Source: Chloroflexota bacterium
Lineage (GTDB): Bacteria; Chloroflexota; Ktedonobacteria; Ktedonobacterales; Ktedonobacteraceae
Length of the DNA stretch: 20,180 bases
Reading direction: 5' to 3'
Assembly (NCBI GenBank): GCA_902810755.1
Contig: CADDYT010000115.1
Span: 1-20,180, forward strand
Below are positions 7,582 through 16,219 of this stretch, in pieces (the first letter of the stretch is position 1; each line of letters opens with the position of its first letter). Position numbers and translations under genes: made by a program. The notes beneath the pieces were generated by a model. That model saw only the letters and a list, made by a program, of their open reading frames with translations. It made no database searches and was not told the DNA's origin.

Positions 7582-9159
7582 ATGTCTACACCATCATGGG
7601 TTTCCGCCAGCATGCTGCCTTCTCTCTCAGCTCCCCTGAAAGCGCGCAGGAGAGTTGAAAGGTTGCTGTTTATCTGTATATGCATCGTCGCGCTTGTCCT
7701 TGCCCCGCTGCTCGTACTGGCAGGATCAGTGATAGGGTTCAGTACCCTGCTCGCCCTCACAGCAGTGCTGGCAGCACTGGTGCTGATTGTCCGCTGGCCA
7801 ATCGTTGGCCTCTACGTGATAGCCGCGTGCGCCTTGCTGGTTGAACAGGACCCACTGGTGGTCAACGGTAAGGTTAGCTATTACCTGTATGTTTTCTACT
7901 GGCCGCCGCAGTATGCCGGCCTGATTGAGCGCCCCATCGGTTTTCTCATGCTCTTCATCCTCCTGGTTGTCGTGTGCCATCGTTTCGCAAAACGTGAGAA
8001 GCTGCTGCAAGGAGGCAAACTGTTCGGAGCTTTGCTGGCCTTCCTGCTCTGTGTGGCTATGGGAGTTGCGCATGGTCTGGTCAGCGGGGGAAATCTTAAG
8101 ATCATTGTGGTGGAAATCAGGCCATTCTGGTATCTCTTCATGTCATATATCCTCGCCTGCAACCTGATCACGGATAAAAGGCACGTGCGCATCTTTTTCT
8201 GGTTTATCATTATCTGCGCCGGCATCAAGTCTTTCCAGGGGACGTATATTTATCTGGTGCAGTATCATGGCAGCCTGCTGGGACTCAACGAAATTATGGC
8301 GCACGAAGAATCGTTCTTCTGGGTAGCAGTGGTCTTGCTGGTCATCCTCTTTTTGCTCCATCATCGCTACCGCCCACAGTTGTACGTAGCCTTGCTCACA
8401 TTGCCAACCATTTTTATCGCCTTAGTTGCCAACCAGCGGCGCACCGACTATATCGCCCTACTGGTAGGCGCAATGGTTTCCTGGGCCATTATTTTTCTGG
8501 TCAAACCATCTGCTCGCAAACCATTACTGATTGGCATGATTCTCTTCTTGCTGGTAGGCGGCGCCTATGTCCTGGCCTTTGGAAACTCCTCCGGCGGCTA
8601 TGCGCAACCTGCTCGCGCTATTATGTCGCTGTTTCACCCTGATCCCAGGGATGCAGCTTCTAACCTCTATCGAGATATTGAAGCGTATGATCTGAAGTTT
8701 ACTGTGAAGCAAAATTCCATACTGGGTATGGGGTTTGGCAAAGAATTTCTTCAGCCCATCCCCCTGCCCAATATTCTGATCCTGGATCCATACTACCTTT
8801 ATGTCCCTCACAACACCATCCTCTGGGTCTGGATGCGCCTGGGGCCAGCAGGATATTCCGTCTTCTGGTACCTCATCGGCAGCATCGTGGTATCTGGCTG
8901 CTTCATCGCGAGACAGCTTCGAGACAAATACCTGCAACTGGTCGCTATTTTTGTAGTAGCTATCACCTTTATGGAGATAATTGCCGCTTATACCGATTAC
9001 CAGTTGTTCTTCTATCGCAATGTCATCTACCTCGGCATTCTGGCAGGTATGCTGGTGAAGCTGCCTGGCATGGATAAAGAAAAGGAGCAAACCGGGCATG
9101 AAACTTCTCATGATGTCAGCCTGCCTGCCCCAGCCCTCGTGGGGAGCAAGCACTCGTAA
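7582..9159 (+). CDS. O-antigen ligase / Wzy-like polysaccharide polymerase
   Basis: This 525-residue integral membrane protein has roughly 11-13 hydrophobic segments. The periplasmic-loop region and flanking motifs fit the Wzy_C/O-antigen ligase family: NQRRTDY (284-290), a long extracytoplasmic loop (about 335-410) with NSILGMGFGKEF (378-389), then VPHNTILWVWMRLGPAGY (408-425), where the His-Asn and the small-residue Gly-x-x-Gly are family hallmarks. It should polymerise flipped repeat units on the outer face of the membrane. The ATG at 7582 is chosen over an upstream TTG (7531) because the latter lies inside the small membrane gene and ATG 7582 has AGGA close upstream. The hydrophilic C-terminal tail overlaps the next gene by 62 bases. 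Confidence 0.85.
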   Translation: MSTPSWVSASMLPSLSAPLKARRRVERLLFICICIVALVLAPLLVLAGSVIGFSTLLALTAVLAALVLIVRWPIVGLYVIAACALLVEQDPLVVNGKVSYYLYVFYWPPQYAGLIERPIGFLMLFILLVVVCHRFAKREKLLQGGKLFGALLAFLLCVAMGVAHGLVSGGNLKIIVVEIRPFWYLFMSYILACNLITDKRHVRIFFWFIIICAGIKSFQGTYIYLVQYHGSLLGLNEIMAHEESFFWVAVVLLVILFLLHHRYRPQLYVALLTLPTIFIALVANQRRTDYIALLVGAMVSWAIIFLVKPSARKPLLIGMILFLLVGGAYVLAFGNSSGGYAQPARAIMSLFHPDPRDAASNLYRDIEAYDLKFTVKQNSILGMGFGKEFLQPIPLPNILILDPYYLYVPHNTILWVWMRLGPAGYSVFWYLIGSIVVSGCFIARQLRDKYLQLVAIFVVAITFMEIIAAYTDYQLFFYRNVIYLGILAGMLVKLPGMDKEKEQTGHETSHDVSLPAPALVGSKHS

Positions 9160-10285
9160 CTACCATTTGCTGAAGGCGCTTACCACGCGGCACCAGGTCA
9201 CGCTGGTCGCGCTGGCGAATAGTGACGAGCCTGTCGCTTCGAGCGAAGTGGCGCATTTAGCCAGCATTACCCCGGCGTTACGGGTATTGCCCCGTCCCAT
9301 ATCGAGGGCGAAGCGGTGGCAACAACTGAGAAGCCTCATCAGCGCGAAATCGTATTTTCTGAACCTCTTTCTTCTACCTGAAGTGCAGGAGACGCTGAAT
9401 GCACTACTTGTGAAAGAACGGTATGATGCCGTCCTCTACGAAAGCGCGCTCATCGCCGGTTACCGGTTGCCACAGGACGTGAAAATCATTATCGATCAGC
9501 ATAATATCGAATATGAGCAATTAGAACGGACTTACGAACTGGAGAACGGCACACTGCGTAAGTGGTACAGCAAGCAGGAGAGCCGCCTTCTCAAACGGGG
9601 TGAGCTTGACCGCTGCCGCCATGCCAGTCTGGTGCTGGTAACAAGCGAGCGAGAACGCATCCTGCTGCAACATTTCCTGCCGACAACAGCGATCGAAGTT
9701 GTGTCGAACGGTGTTGATGTTGAGATGTTTCGCAGCGATGGCTACACACAGGAAAAGAGCCACCAGATCATCTTTACAGGAACAATGGATTACTATCCCA
9801 ATAATGAGGCGGTTCTCTTTTTTGCTCGATACTGCTGGCCGCTTATTCGCGCGCAGGTACCCGATGCCACATGGTTGATTGTCGGGAAAAAGCCGTCTGC
9901 AGAGGTGCAGAGACTGGCAGAACTACCAGGCGTGACGGTCACAGGCCAGGTGCCAGATGTTCGCCCCTATCTCGTGTCCTCGGCGGTAGCTATTGCTCCG
10001 CTGCGCATAGGCAGCGGTACGCGACTGAAGATTCTTGAGGCGCTGGCAATGCAAAAAGCAGTGGTCTCCACCAGCATCGGCTGCGAAGGGCTGGCTACCG
10101 TACCGGGAAAGCATCTGGTGGTAGAGGATCAACCGGAAATGCTTGCTCGCGCCGTCGTAACGCTCTTACACGATGCAGAGAAACGTCAGGCACTGGGGGA
10201 AGCCGGGAGGGCGCTTGTAGAGGCGGAGTATAGCTGGGAATGGTGCGGCAACCAGTTACTGGCTGCTCTGGAACAGATAGCGTAA
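9098..10285 (+). CDS. Glycosyltransferase family 4
   Basis: This 395-residue GT-B enzyme has the N-terminal strand KLLMMSACLP with the donor/acceptor loop SWGASTRNYHLLKAL (14-28), then DQHNIEYE (133-140), typical of the Stp1/GT4-like branch. The C-terminal half has VSNGVD (202-207), FTGTMDYYPNNEA (226-238) and the sugar-nucleotide site SGTRLKILEALAMQKAVVST (306-325) with the E-x7-E-like Glu. It should transfer a sugar from an NDP-sugar onto the lipid-linked repeat unit on the cytoplasmic face. The start at 9098 is supported by AAGGAG at 9082-9087 (10-base spacer) and by the need for the first beta strand. The 62-base overlap with the polymerase gene implies coupling. The sugar specificity cannot be read. 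Confidence 0.88.
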   Translation: MKLLMMSACLPQPSWGASTRNYHLLKALTTRHQVTLVALANSDEPVASSEVAHLASITPALRVLPRPISRAKRWQQLRSLISAKSYFLNLFLLPEVQETLNALLVKERYDAVLYESALIAGYRLPQDVKIIIDQHNIEYEQLERTYELENGTLRKWYSKQESRLLKRGELDRCRHASLVLVTSERERILLQHFLPTTAIEVVSNGVDVEMFRSDGYTQEKSHQIIFTGTMDYYPNNEAVLFFARYCWPLIRAQVPDATWLIVGKKPSAEVQRLAELPGVTVTGQVPDVRPYLVSSAVAIAPLRIGSGTRLKILEALAMQKAVVSTSIGCEGLATVPGKHLVVEDQPEMLARAVVTLLHDAEKRQALGEAGRALVEAEYSWEWCGNQLLAALEQIA

Positions 10286-10306
10286 CAGGAAAGAAAGGAA
10301 GCGCGT

Positions 10307-11530
10307 ATGCCGGTTTTACAGGTAATGCAATGGCTCCTCTTGATAGCTGAAATATACATCGCGGGGCCAATTTTCTATCTTTGTCTCCTCTCACTTTCCG
10401 CCATACTCGCTACAAAAAGGCGAAAGGTGAAGCCGCTGGCCGCCGATGGGCTTGCGCGGCCCAACTTTGCCGTGCTTGTTCCGGCGCATGATGAAGAAGC
10501 CATGTTACACACATTGCTGCTCAGCCTTGCGAGCCTTGCCTATCCCCGGTCACACTATACCGTTTATGTCGTGGCGGATAACTGTACCGATACAACGGCG
10601 CAAGTGGCACGCGCCCACGAACGAGTACAGGTCTATGAACGATTCGATGATACCAGGCGTGGCAAGGGATATGCGCTGAACTGGCTCCTGCAACGACTTG
10701 AAGAAGACCAGCATATCCACGATGCCTATGTTGTGCTGGATGCTGATTCTCAAGTTGAGCCAACGTTCCTGCAGGCGATGGAGCGAGAACTGGCGCGCGG
10801 GGTACGAGCTTTGCAGGCGCAAAACACCGTTCTGAACATCGTTGATGCACCAGGTACAGCCTTACGCTGGCTGGCATTGACCTTAATGAACCATGTGCGC
10901 CCGCTTGGCAGAAATGGCCTGGGGGCCTCATCTACCCTCACAGGGAACGGTATGTGTCTGAGTCGTGATCTCTTAAGACGTTACCCCTGGCAAGCCTTTT
11001 CAGCCGGAGAAGACTACCAGTATTATCTGATGCTGGTAGAACGGGGCGAACGAGTGCGCTATGTCCCTGATGCTGTCGTCCGCTCTCATATGCCGGTAAC
11101 ATTTGCTCAGATGCGCACGCAAGATATCCGCTGGGAATCTCCCTTGAGCCAGGGAGCGCACAGTACGCGGGGTGTTGCGCTACGCCTGCTGCGCGCCGGT
11201 CTGCGCGCTCGCGACCCTGCGCGTATTGAAGCTGTGGCGGAACTGCTCACTCCCCCTCTTTCATTTATGGTCGGCTGGTGTACACTCGTGCTGATCTTCT
11301 CTGCGCTGCTACGATCACTGCCTGCACTGGCGGTTGCCCTTGTCCTTGCTGCCGGGTTACTGTGCTACGTTGCCACCCCGTTCTACCTGTTGCATCCGCC
11401 CCGCGCCGTCTATCTGGCGCTCTTACAGGCGCCACGCTTCATCATCTGGAAGTTGTGGGTGTACCTGGTTCACAACAGAAGCAAAAAGTACACAGGCGAG
11501 TGGATTCGCACAGGTCGCAGTACGCTCTAA
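10307..11530 (+). CDS. Membrane glycosyltransferase family 2
   Basis: This 407-residue enzyme has an N-terminal membrane segment (about 8-35), a GT-A domain and two or three C-terminal membrane segments (about 310-375). GT2 landmarks are in order: VLVPAHDEE (56-64), ADNCTD (90-95), the DAD metal site (145-147), GNGMCLSR (213-220), the catalytic-base region GED (234-236) and Q-x-x-R-W (272-276). The last motif links it to processive-type or cellulose/hyaluronan-synthase-like GT2 enzymes, although membrane GT2 enzymes adding single sugars share it. It may add one sugar of the repeat unit or extend a beta-linked backbone. It starts 21 bases after the GT4 stop with AAGGAA at 10295-10300. Confidence 0.87.
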   Translation: MPVLQVMQWLLLIAEIYIAGPIFYLCLLSLSAILATKRRKVKPLAADGLARPNFAVLVPAHDEEAMLHTLLLSLASLAYPRSHYTVYVVADNCTDTTAQVARAHERVQVYERFDDTRRGKGYALNWLLQRLEEDQHIHDAYVVLDADSQVEPTFLQAMERELARGVRALQAQNTVLNIVDAPGTALRWLALTLMNHVRPLGRNGLGASSTLTGNGMCLSRDLLRRYPWQAFSAGEDYQYYLMLVERGERVRYVPDAVVRSHMPVTFAQMRTQDIRWESPLSQGAHSTRGVALRLLRAGLRARDPARIEAVAELLTPPLSFMVGWCTLVLIFSALLRSLPALAVALVLAAGLLCYVATPFYLLHPPRAVYLALLQAPRFIIWKLWVYLVHNRSKKYTGEWIRTGRSTL

Positions 11531-11561
11531 ACTGGTTCGATGCGGAAAGGAGTGCTGTAAT

Positions 11562-12803
11562 ATGTCGCCCATACGTGTTGGTATGATCACTTTTGACTGG
11601 TATCCTTTCGACCCGCGAGTACGGCGCATGGCCGAAGCAGCCGTTGATGGAGGGTGCGAGGTCGATGTCATCTGCATACAACAGCAGAATGAAAAGCGGT
11701 ACGAGGTATGCAATGGAGTGCGTATCTATCGTATGCCGATGAAGCGAGGGTTTGGACGCTCCTTGCCCGTAACGATCCTGAGCTGGTGCTGGTTTCTCAT
11801 ACTGTCGGCTTTCGTCATCACGCGGCTGCATTTGAAGCATGCCTATGACGTGGTTCACGTGCATAATATGCCGGATTTTCTCGTCTTTGCCGCCTTCGTG
11901 CCGCGATTGCTGGGAGCAAAGATCATCCTGGATGTGCAGGACGTCAGCCCGGAACTGATGGCGGTAAAAGCTAAGGGGCGCCTGCGCAAGCTGGTAGTGC
12001 GCCTGGCAACCTGGCAAGAGCAGGTCTCCACCGCGTTTTCGCACCACGTCGTGACCGTTGGCTGGCCCTTTGAGGAGTTGCTGCTCAAACGCGGCGTACC
12101 CCCCGAAAAGTTGACGATTATCCTCAATAGCACCGATCCGAAACTTTTCCCTGCCTCATACCGCGAGGCTTCCGTCCCGACGGCAGTGCCTGTGGAGACG
12201 CGCCCTCTCGTTCTGATGTATCATGGCACACTGGCCCACCGGAACGGGCTGGATATCGCTATCCGCGCGCTGGCGCTGGCACTGCCGGACGCGCCCCACC
12301 TTCGCCTGGATATCATGGGCCGGGGCGAGCAATTGCCCGCATTAAAAGCACTGGCAGCTCAACTGGGGATAAGCAACCGTGTAGTTTTTAGCGACCCTTG
12401 CCCTTCCGAAAAAGTGGTAGATTTTGTCGCGCACGGTGACGTTGGCATCATTCCATACCGCAGCGATGGATTTATGGAACTGGTGCTGCCAACGAAAGCC
12501 TATGAATACGCCTGGCTGCACCGCCCGATGATTGCTTCGGATAATCGTGCGCTTCGCTCCATGTTTCGGCCCGAATCTGTCCTGCATTGTGCTTCCTCGT
12601 GTCCCGAAAGCTTCGCTGAGGCAACTGTCGACCTCTACCAGCACCCGGAAAAGCGAGCAGCTATGATCGCTGCTGCTGCTGAGGATTATCAAGCCTACCG
12701 CTGGGAGGTAATGGCCCACCGCTATTGTCAGTTACTTACTTCTCTGAGCCGAAAATCGAGGATAGGAGAAGAAAACTATTCTGTTGCCGGTAAAGCGTCG
12801 TAG
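11562..12803 (+). CDS. Glycosyltransferase family 4 (second)
   Basis: This 413-residue GT-B enzyme has the N-terminal IRVGMITFDWYPFDPRVRR (4-22), a PxDxR-type acceptor loop, VVHVHNMPDFLV (97-108), DVQDVSPELM (124-133), then the C-terminal MYHGTLAHRNGLDIAIRAL (219-237), DIMGRGEQ (250-257) and the nucleotide-sugar region GFMELVLPTKAYEYA (303-317), with the paired Glu residues of GT4. It should add another sugar to the lipid-linked unit. The frame is open further upstream, but ATG 11562 is preferred: AAGGAG lies at 11546-11551 and the upstream part would overlap the GT2 gene. It starts 31 bases after the GT2 stop. The C-terminal 20 residues are poorly conserved in character and overlap no credible gene start. 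Confidence 0.88.
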   Translation: MSPIRVGMITFDWYPFDPRVRRMAEAAVDGGCEVDVICIQQQNEKRYEVCNGVRIYRMPMKRGFGRSLPVTILSWCWFLILSAFVITRLHLKHAYDVVHVHNMPDFLVFAAFVPRLLGAKIILDVQDVSPELMAVKAKGRLRKLVVRLATWQEQVSTAFSHHVVTVGWPFEELLLKRGVPPEKLTIILNSTDPKLFPASYREASVPTAVPVETRPLVLMYHGTLAHRNGLDIAIRALALALPDAPHLRLDIMGRGEQLPALKALAAQLGISNRVVFSDPCPSEKVVDFVAHGDVGIIPYRSDGFMELVLPTKAYEYAWLHRPMIASDNRALRSMFRPESVLHCASSCPESFAEATVDLYQHPEKRAAMIAAAAEDYQAYRWEVMAHRYCQLLTSLSRKSRIGEENYSVAGKAS

Positions 12804-12861
12804 TTCCATTCCATTGTACAGGAAGAAGACCGCTGATCTCAGATGGCTCAAGGAGGAACAC

Positions 12862-13602
12862 ATGCTTCGAGATAGATTGATAGATGCAGCCGTCAGGCTG
12901 GGGGTTGATGGCCAGCTACGCAGTATGCGGGCGGCTCTTTTCCCGCAATACAGATATGATCGCGCGGAGAGCTGGCACTTGCGCCGCTTGCTGGAAAGTA
13001 CCCTCAAGGAAGACTCTCAGTGTATAGATATTGGCGCATTTCGAGGACGGGTACTGGCAGAAATCGTCCGGGTGGCGCCACGCGGCAAGCATATCGCCTA
13101 CGAACCGATTCCACACTTACACCGCTACCTGGTTGAACGATACCCTTCGGTCGATGTGCGGCTGGCCGCAGTCTCTAATGAGGAGGGAGAAAGCAGCTTT
13201 GCTTATGTGAAGAACGTCCCTGGCCGCAGCGGGTTTCGCCGACGTTCTTTTGGAACACAACAGAACATCGAAACACTGACTGTGCGAGTGGAAACGCTTG
13301 ATACCAATTTACCGGAGGGATACGCGCCTGCCCTTATTAAAATCGACGTGGAGGGAGCCGAGCGTTTTGTAATCGAGGGCGCTCTCAAAACCATTTCCAC
13401 GTACAGGCCGATCATCATCTTTGAACATGGCAAGGGAGGCGCGGATTACTATAATACTGAGCCGCATCACATCTATGATCTTCTCCACAACCAGGCTGGA
13501 TTGCAGATTTTTGATCTCGAAGGCAATGGCCCATACACGCTGGCCCAGTTCGAGGAAATATATGCCTCCAACGCTTGCTGGGATTTTGTAGCACGTCCTT
13601 AA
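12862..13602 (+). CDS. FkbM-family SAM-dependent methyltransferase
   Basis: This 246-residue protein has the FkbM-type methyltransferase signature. The SAM-binding motif I reads CIDIGAFRG (54-62), the acidic ribose contact is E81 in HIAYEP, VRVETLD (141-147) precedes the family's defining LIKIDVEGAE (158-167), and IIIFEHG (184-190) follows. FkbM enzymes O-methylate sugars or polyketides; here a sugar hydroxyl of the polysaccharide, or terminal capping of the chain, is likely. The frame is open upstream from a TTG at 12784, but ATG 12862 has a perfect AGGAGG at 12851-12856 with a 5-base spacer, and the longer reading would overlap the GT4 gene. It is the last gene of the rightward operon, followed by the hairpin at 13632-13672. 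Confidence 0.9.
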   Translation: MLRDRLIDAAVRLGVDGQLRSMRAALFPQYRYDRAESWHLRRLLESTLKEDSQCIDIGAFRGRVLAEIVRVAPRGKHIAYEPIPHLHRYLVERYPSVDVRLAAVSNEEGESSFAYVKNVPGRSGFRRRSFGTQQNIETLTVRVETLDTNLPEGYAPALIKIDVEGAERFVIEGALKTISTYRPIIIFEHGKGGADYYNTEPHHIYDLLHNQAGLQIFDLEGNGPYTLAQFEEIYASNACWDFVARP

Positions 13603-13631
13603 GCGGAAGGATAGCCCCGGTGAGGAACGAA

Positions 13632-13672
13632 AGAACCTCGCCCTTGCAAGAATATGCAACGGGTGAGGTTCT
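13632..13672. terminator. Hairpin terminator between convergent genes, probably bidirectional
   Basis: AGAACCTC (13632-13639) pairs exactly with GAGGTTCT (13665-13672). The inner part continues through a G-T/C-G run and TTGCA against TGCAA, with one bulged base, leaving a 6-base loop. The plus side is followed by a TC-rich run; on the minus side the flank reads TTTCGTTCC, so the uridine tracts are imperfect. The location between the ends of the FkbM gene (13602) and the deacetylase-like gene (13679) supports termination for both. Confidence 0.75.
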
Positions 13673-13678
13673 TCTCTC

Positions 13679-15013
13679 TCAATGAACTTCGAGGATGCGC
13701 AGGAAGAAATCCTGTATCGTGACCGAGTCAATATCGCCGCTGATTGCCAGAGCCGCACGATTCCCTTGCGGCCAGCAGCCAAAATGGAGTAGAGGCGTCT
13801 CCAGTTGTTCGATCTGCTCTATCAGCCTGCTGCGTTGCTCCCGCTGTTGCTCGCGAGATGCGCCAGACCAATCAGGGATGTCCAGATAGAGCGCATAGAG
13901 AGTGGCGTCTCCTTGACCGCAATACGTGGTCGGATATCCCTGTTCGTGCAGGAAATCGGCTACCTGTTCAGGCGTGTCAGGTGAGAGGCCAATAGAGGGA
14001 CAGCGTTCTGCATGGACAACAAAGGAATGCACCTGGAACGAGATGCGCTTATCAGCGCCGAACCACGCGCTTTCTGCTTGATCTTCAACGGTAAGGTGCC
14101 GCGCGAGCAGGGTAGCGCGAGGGGTACAGCTCATCTCAACACGCCAGCGTGCAGGCGCAACCGGCGTTATGCTCATCCTGAACTGGCGGCGCTCCTCCCA
14201 CCAGCGAGCGATATCCTGCAGGCGCGTCTTCCAGACCGGCAACGGGCGCGTACTGGCATGAGAGAGCAGGACATCAAGCGCCTGTTTGCAAAGCAGCCCG
14301 CGCTCTGGATGGAGATTGAGGGTATACAATCCACCGAGATCATAAACACGTTGCATGATCTGACTCCAGGTACGTCCCACCTCACCAGCATCCATACGCA
14401 ACCGATCAAAAAGCATCTCATCATCAGGGATAGAGGTTGGGATGCGCAATAGCTTTCCCTCGAAATGCGGACGCAAGGAGTAGACGCTGCAAGGAATAGC
14501 CTGAAACAACGCCAGTGATTTTTCATAGCCGCTTCTCAGTACGGCTGGCAGACTATTAAGATCTACTACATCGTGTATGACGGCTTCGTTGCTCTCATAG
14601 AGAAAGCCGAGCGCCTCAAATACGTGCAGCGATTCCTCTGTCCAGCCGAGATAGGGATTGCGAAACCCCTGATGAGGAATATGCGTTCGCCGGAACACTG
14701 AAATAGCGCGCTCCGTCTGTCTGTACTGTTCGGCAGCGTTCAGTGTGCGATAGTCATTATGAACATAGCCATGCACACCTACTTCCGCGCCCAGACCGCT
14801 GATTTCCGCGATCAACGCGGGCTGCCGGTTCAGCACCACCGCTGGAATGAAAAAAGTTGGGGCAGCATTGTACGCGCGCAGCGAGTCGATGATGGCATGT
14901 AATGCCCTCCGGGTTTGTCTTTCAGTGATGCCGAAACGCGTGAAAACGGTCCAGAGCCGCCGGGCAAAATTATGCATGCCCTTGGTCTTGATGGAAAACG
15001 AGATAAGATTCAT
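13679..15013 (-). CDS. Polysaccharide deacetylase-like protein with NodB motifs in permuted order
   Basis: This 444-residue protein has NodB-type motifs. APTFFIPAVV (about 51-60) is the second beta strand, VHGYVHNDY (80-88) matches the metal-binding HxxxH motif 2, GFRNPYLGW (116-124) matches motif 3, and LNLHPERG (232-239) matches motif 5 with its His. The TFDD motif 1 that should precede TFF is absent at the N-terminus (ISFSIKTKG instead). The missing Asp pair appears at the extreme C-terminus in RAALAISGDID (419-429), preceded by CWPQGN, a context that normally opens a deacetylase domain. This suggests a circularly permuted or split NodB fold with an insert of about 170 residues. The likely role is N- or O-deacetylation of the polymer or its precursor. 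ATG 15013 is chosen with a weak GGGGTGAG site. It converges on the FkbM gene. Confidence 0.75.
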   Translation of the reverse strand: MNLISFSIKTKGMHNFARRLWTVFTRFGITERQTRRALHAIIDSLRAYNAAPTFFIPAVVLNRQPALIAEISGLGAEVGVHGYVHNDYRTLNAAEQYRQTERAISVFRRTHIPHQGFRNPYLGWTEESLHVFEALGFLYESNEAVIHDVVDLNSLPAVLRSGYEKSLALFQAIPCSVYSLRPHFEGKLLRIPTSIPDDEMLFDRLRMDAGEVGRTWSQIMQRVYDLGGLYTLNLHPERGLLCKQALDVLLSHASTRPLPVWKTRLQDIARWWEERRQFRMSITPVAPARWRVEMSCTPRATLLARHLTVEDQAESAWFGADKRISFQVHSFVVHAERCPSIGLSPDTPEQVADFLHEQGYPTTYCGQGDATLYALYLDIPDWSGASREQQREQRSRLIEQIEQLETPLLHFGCWPQGNRAALAISGDIDSVTIQDFFLRILEVH

Positions 15014-15448
15014 AGCTCTCACCCCAAGAGTGCCTTGATAATACAATCATCATCCCAGAGGAAAACCTCCTCGACCTTAATAGTACCTGCCTGATATAAA
15101 AACCAGGTCAAGGAAGCCGTAAAAGTGGGGTCATGAAGATGGATTTGAGGTGTACGTTTCCCATGCCTGTTCAGAACCAGATCAAAGCTGCTCTATCCAG
15201 GAAAGAAGATTACACGAAGGTGTCATTCATTTACCAGATTGTTGCTTTCTTCGCAGATTTTTGCCCGTTGGCTATCTCCTTCGTCACCTCTTCAAAACCT
15301 TGCAGTGCTACATTTAGAAGTGCGAAAACTCAGTATTTTTACTGAATAGTTGTTCCGCGAGATAGAGAGAATACCCTCCCTGAGCGGCGTGGCAGCCGAC
15401 CAGAGTGAAAAATAGTACGTTTACTGACGTGTGGTAAGAAGGTGGACA
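15014..15448. other. Intergenic region between deacetylase-like gene and methyltransferase
   Basis: This is a 435-base divergent gap holding the promoters of the leftward deacetylase-like gene and the rightward methyltransferase. On the minus strand TTGACC (near 15110) could be a -35 box, but the best -10 lies too far away, so I do not call a promoter. A GAGG-AAAA-CCTC stem-loop is at 15058-15069, and TCAGTA-TTTT-TACTGA is near 15330-15345. A plus-strand frame at 15133-15345 has no ribosome binding site and I do not accept it. A 27-codon minus frame (15053 to 14970), with AGGAGG 12 bases upstream, could be a leader peptide overlapping the deacetylase start. Confidence 0.5.
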
Positions 15449-16147
15449 ATGACCCCACAAAACCGGTACACTTCAGGTCAATACCTGGAAACGAATCCAA
15501 CGTGGCATATCGAGGAATCCCCCTGGAAGGTCAGCCATATCCTGCCGATGCTCAAACGACATCACCTGGAACCGAAGACGGTTTGTGAGGTAGGATGTGG
15601 GGCGGGAGAAGTGCTGCGCCTGCTGCAGGCGAGCATGGACGAAGAAACCACCTTCTGGGGATATGACATCTCTCCACAGGCGATAGAAATGTGCAGGCCA
15701 AAAGCAAATGAGCGGCTGCATTTCAAACTCGCGGATATCACACAGGAGCAAGAGAACTTCTTTGACCTGATTCTCGTTCTCGATGTGATTGAACACCTGG
15801 AAGACTATTTTCGTTTTTTACGAGACCTCAAGCCGAAGAGCCGCTACAAACTCTTCCATATTCCACTGGAGATTTCAGTTCAGGGAGTCCTGCGTGGAAA
15901 AATATTCTTGAGGAACCGGGATATCCACGGACACCTTCACTCTTTCACCAGAGAGACGGCTTTGCGGACGATTGAGGACGCTGGCTATGAAGTGCTTGAT
16001 TACTCGTATTGCCCGGAATACGAGCTGGACACAGGCCTCTTGCAGACAAAGCTGATGAAACTGCCGCGCAAATTGTTCTTCGCACTGCACCAGGATTGGG
16101 CCGTCCGTGTCCTGGGTGGAGCAAGGATACTCATCCTGGCGCAGTAG
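15449..16147 (+). CDS. Class I SAM-dependent methyltransferase
   Basis: This 232-residue protein has the Methyltransf_23/UbiE-like fold. Motif I is VCEVGCGAGEV (45-55), the acidic ribose contact is in GYDIS (71-75), and the motif after strand 4 is LDVIEHLED (111-119). A later FTRETALRTIEDAGYEV is the common C-terminal helix-strand. It may methylate a sugar or a lipid-linked precursor of the adjacent locus; the substrate is not readable. ATG 15449 is favoured over an in-frame GTG at 15431 because the AAGAAGGTGG stretch (15436-15445) lies just before it, although the spacer is short. It stands alone between a divergent gene and a convergent small gene, so it is probably transcribed separately. 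Confidence 0.85.
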   Translation: MTPQNRYTSGQYLETNPTWHIEESPWKVSHILPMLKRHHLEPKTVCEVGCGAGEVLRLLQASMDEETTFWGYDISPQAIEMCRPKANERLHFKLADITQEQENFFDLILVLDVIEHLEDYFRFLRDLKPKSRYKLFHIPLEISVQGVLRGKIFLRNRDIHGHLHSFTRETALRTIEDAGYEVLDYSYCPEYELDTGLLQTKLMKLPRKLFFALHQDWAVRVLGGARILILAQ

Positions 16148-16219
16148 CCCCACACCACACTTTGCCGCAATTTCAAACAGATTCTCTACACAACGAAAGG
16201 GACGAACTGATCCATCCGA

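Noticed and set aside
12784..12861. N-terminal extension of the FkbM methyltransferase from TTG 12784
   Set aside because: It would overlap the GT4 gene and ignore the perfect AGGAGG placed 5 bases before ATG 12862.
15133..15345. Plus-strand frame of 70 codons in the gap before the methyltransferase
   Set aside because: No ribosome binding site, no recognisable motif, and a composition like the surrounding non-coding DNA.
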